A stretch of DNA of 8,006 bases from an uncultured Clostridia bacterium (lineage in GTDB: Bacteria > Bacillota > Clostridia > Oscillospirales > Ruminococcaceae), in the NCBI GenBank assembly GCA_945931735.1, contig CAMEPN010000070.1, positions 1-8,006 on the forward strand, in the 5' to 3' direction. Numbering within the stretch: the stretch's first letter is position 1; every line of letters begins with the position of its first letter. Below the pieces are notes generated by a model. The model was not told the DNA's origin and searched no databases. It saw nothing but the letters and a program-made list of their open reading frames with translations. The translations under genes and the position numbers were made by a program. Positions 6,640 to 8,006 of this stretch are shown here, piece after piece.

Positions 6640-6675
6640 TTTGTTGTCCTTTTGTTGTCCGTATTGTTGTATAAT
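6640..6675 (+). promoter_or_regulatory. Activator-type promoter of the kinase gene: tandem TTTGTTGTCC repeats plus -10
   Basis: Perfect copies of TTTGTTGTCC lie at 6640-6649 and 6651-6660 (11-bp pitch). A perfect -10 TATAAT follows at 6670-6675, 9 nt after the second copy. A partial third copy (ATTGTTGT, 6663-6670) runs into the -10. No -35 hexamer exists at the right distance (6647-6652 reads TCCTTT). Transcription would start near 6682, giving a leader of about 36 nt. Confidence 0.8.
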
Positions 6676-6717
6676 TAAAGCATAATTTCAATATTATGCT
6701 CTGTCGGAGATGATGTT

Positions 6718-8006
6718 TTGAAAAATAAAAGGATAATCGAGAAAATATATATTTTGATTCCGGCTGTTTTGATGCTTCTTGCGGCTGCGTCGGTGCTTTT
6801 CGCTTGTCTTGGAAACAATCAGTCGTTTCCTGCTATTATTTTTCCGTATATTTTTAAGGGAGAATACAGCGTCGACGGAGGCAAAACGTGGGACGATCTT
6901 AACGAGGACGCTAGCTTTTCCGCTCTGGACGGCGGGCTGATACTTCGCGGGAACTTTGATGTTCCGATCTCAAGCGGTTCATCGCTCAATTTTTACCTTG
7001 ACCACATTACCGCGGAAATATATGTAAACGGGGAATTGTCTTTTGTTGACAGCAGAACGCTGTTCGGACCGACTGCTTCGGGCTGCTGCCGTGATTGGAT
7101 GGAGTGGATCACTCCGGAAATCGGCGAGGATGACATCGTTGAAATTCATCTCGACAATTATCATAACTTCGGAAATAAAAACGCGTACAACGAATTTTTA
7201 GGTTCTTTGTATTTCGGCTCGGAAGAACGCTTCAGCAGCTTTATGCTAAAGACAGGACAGGTCGAAAGGTACATAGGCGTTCCCGTGACGGTCATTGCGG
7301 TGATGCTCCTGTCGGTTTCGGCGGCATTCTGGCTCCTGCGAATTGACGGGGGCAAGCCCATATGCCTGCTTGGACTGCTCGCGCTGTCATTCGGCGTTTG
7401 GATAACGCTCGATACAGTCGATCTCCCCCTGTGGAGCGGCAATCATATTTTCAACACCTACGGAATATCCCTGAGCATGATGCTTGCGGCGATTTTCGCA
7501 GTGTTCAGCGCGGCGGATATACTCAAGACCCCGGCTTCGCGCGTCGCAAAGGCTGCCGCTGCGGTGTTGGCGGCGGTGGACGCTGTTTTGCTCGTGCTTT
7601 CCATCACGGGTGCAATGCTGATTTATGACACATGGATATATCGCCTTGTCGTAAGCTTGGCTGTGTTTGCTGTGGTATTGGGCTGCTGTGTTTACGAGTT
7701 TGTCCGCAGCCCCTCAGGCAGGACCGTTTCGCTGATATCCTATACGGTGCTGATCGCCTCGCTGCTGGCGGACGCTGTGCTTTATCTTGTTGAATACGAC
7801 CATGCGGGCGTATGCTCAAAGGTAGTTTTTCTGGCGCTGTTTTTAATGAACCTTGTGATAATCATAAAGGTTATCCCTGCGGATTATCGTTCCGCGCGAA
7901 AGACAGAAAAGCTTGAGGCAGAGCTTGCAGACAGCCGCATTTCCATTATGCTCAGCCAGATACAGCCGCATTTCCTGTACAATGCGCTCAACTCTATATA
8001 TTACCT
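6718..8006 (+). CDS. Sensor histidine kinase, 7TM-type with LytS-like HisKA (partial at the window end)
   Basis: The 429 residues visible here belong to a membrane sensor kinase that continues beyond the window. An N-terminal hydrophobic segment (about 10-31) precedes an extracellular domain (about 32-184) that looks beta-rich. Seven predicted membrane helices follow (about 186-207, 213-231, 248-269, 279-301, 307-327, 337-358, 367-386). This resembles the 7TMR-DISM sensor architecture. A short coiled coil (about 390-412) leads into SQIQPHFLYNALNSIYY, the LytS/YehU-type HisKA motif with phosphoacceptor H418. The ATP-binding domain lies outside the window. TTG 6718 is chosen as start because GGAG (6706-6709) is 8 nt upstream and the nearby ATGs (6710, 6713) are out of frame and reach a stop at once. 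It is divergent from the response regulator and is its probable partner. The signal sensed is unknown. Confidence 0.88.
   Translation, partial: MKNKRIIEKIYILIPAVLMLLAAASVLFACLGNNQSFPAIIFPYIFKGEYSVDGGKTWDDLNEDASFSALDGGLILRGNFDVPISSGSSLNFYLDHITAEIYVNGELSFVDSRTLFGPTASGCCRDWMEWITPEIGEDDIVEIHLDNYHNFGNKNAYNEFLGSLYFGSEERFSSFMLKTGQVERYIGVPVTVIAVMLLSVSAAFWLLRIDGGKPICLLGLLALSFGVWITLDTVDLPLWSGNHIFNTYGISLSMMLAAIFAVFSAADILKTPASRVAKAAAAVLAAVDAVLLVLSITGAMLIYDTWIYRLVVSLAVFAVVLGCCVYEFVRSPSGRTVSLISYTVLIASLLADAVLYLVEYDHAGVCSKVVFLALFLMNLVIIIKVIPADYRSARKTEKLEAELADSRISIMLSQIQPHFLYNALNSIYY

Overview
The window looks like chromosomal DNA from a Gram-positive anaerobe of the Clostridia, plausibly the Ruminococcus/Oscillospiraceae group. 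The pointers are consensus sigma-A promoters, strong purine-rich ribosome binding sites with GTG and TTG starts, AT-rich spacers between fairly GC-balanced genes, hairpin-plus-T terminators, and the gene families present. The assignment is an inference; no rRNA or marker gene is present.

Left part (about 90-5035): a self-contained five-gene operon on the + strand. It has a perfect TTGACA-17-TATAAT promoter (92-120), a terminator-like hairpin in its leader (146-186), and a strong terminator at 5000-5034. In order it encodes a circularly permuted ATP-grasp amidoligase, a short alpha-E protein, a cytoplasmic transglutaminase-like thiol enzyme, and two related M14/aspartoacylase-type (AstE/AspA) proteins. 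The first three form a known conserved trio thought to form and remodel amide or peptide bonds on an unknown substrate. The first M14 protein keeps the zinc ligands and catalytic glutamate. The second, joined to it by a GTGA overlap, has lost both zinc histidines and the catalytic glutamate, so the pair looks like an active enzyme plus a pseudoenzyme. No substrate peptide is encoded in the operon.

Right part (about 5030-8006): a signalling region. A small cyclic-nucleotide-binding-fold protein without a DNA-binding domain (5135-5632, +) converges on a response regulator (5728-6543, -) with a receiver domain and a SARP-like winged helix. A sensor histidine kinase diverges from the regulator (6718 to the window edge, +). 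It has an extracellular domain, a 7TM module and a LytS-type HisKA, starts at TTG, and is cut by the window end. A 13-bp hairpin between the convergent genes serves as terminator.

The most striking signal is regulatory. The promoters of the CNB gene and the kinase gene carry the same element: two perfect direct copies of TTTGTTGTCC at 11-bp pitch, ending exactly 9 nt before the -10 box, with no -35 box. This is the geometry of SARP-activated promoters, and the response regulator encoded between the two sites has a SARP-like DNA-binding domain. The regulator's own promoter is instead a full consensus (TTGACA-17-TGCTATAAT) without the repeats. The inferred circuit is a constitutively made regulator that, when phosphorylated, activates its own kinase gene and the CNB gene.
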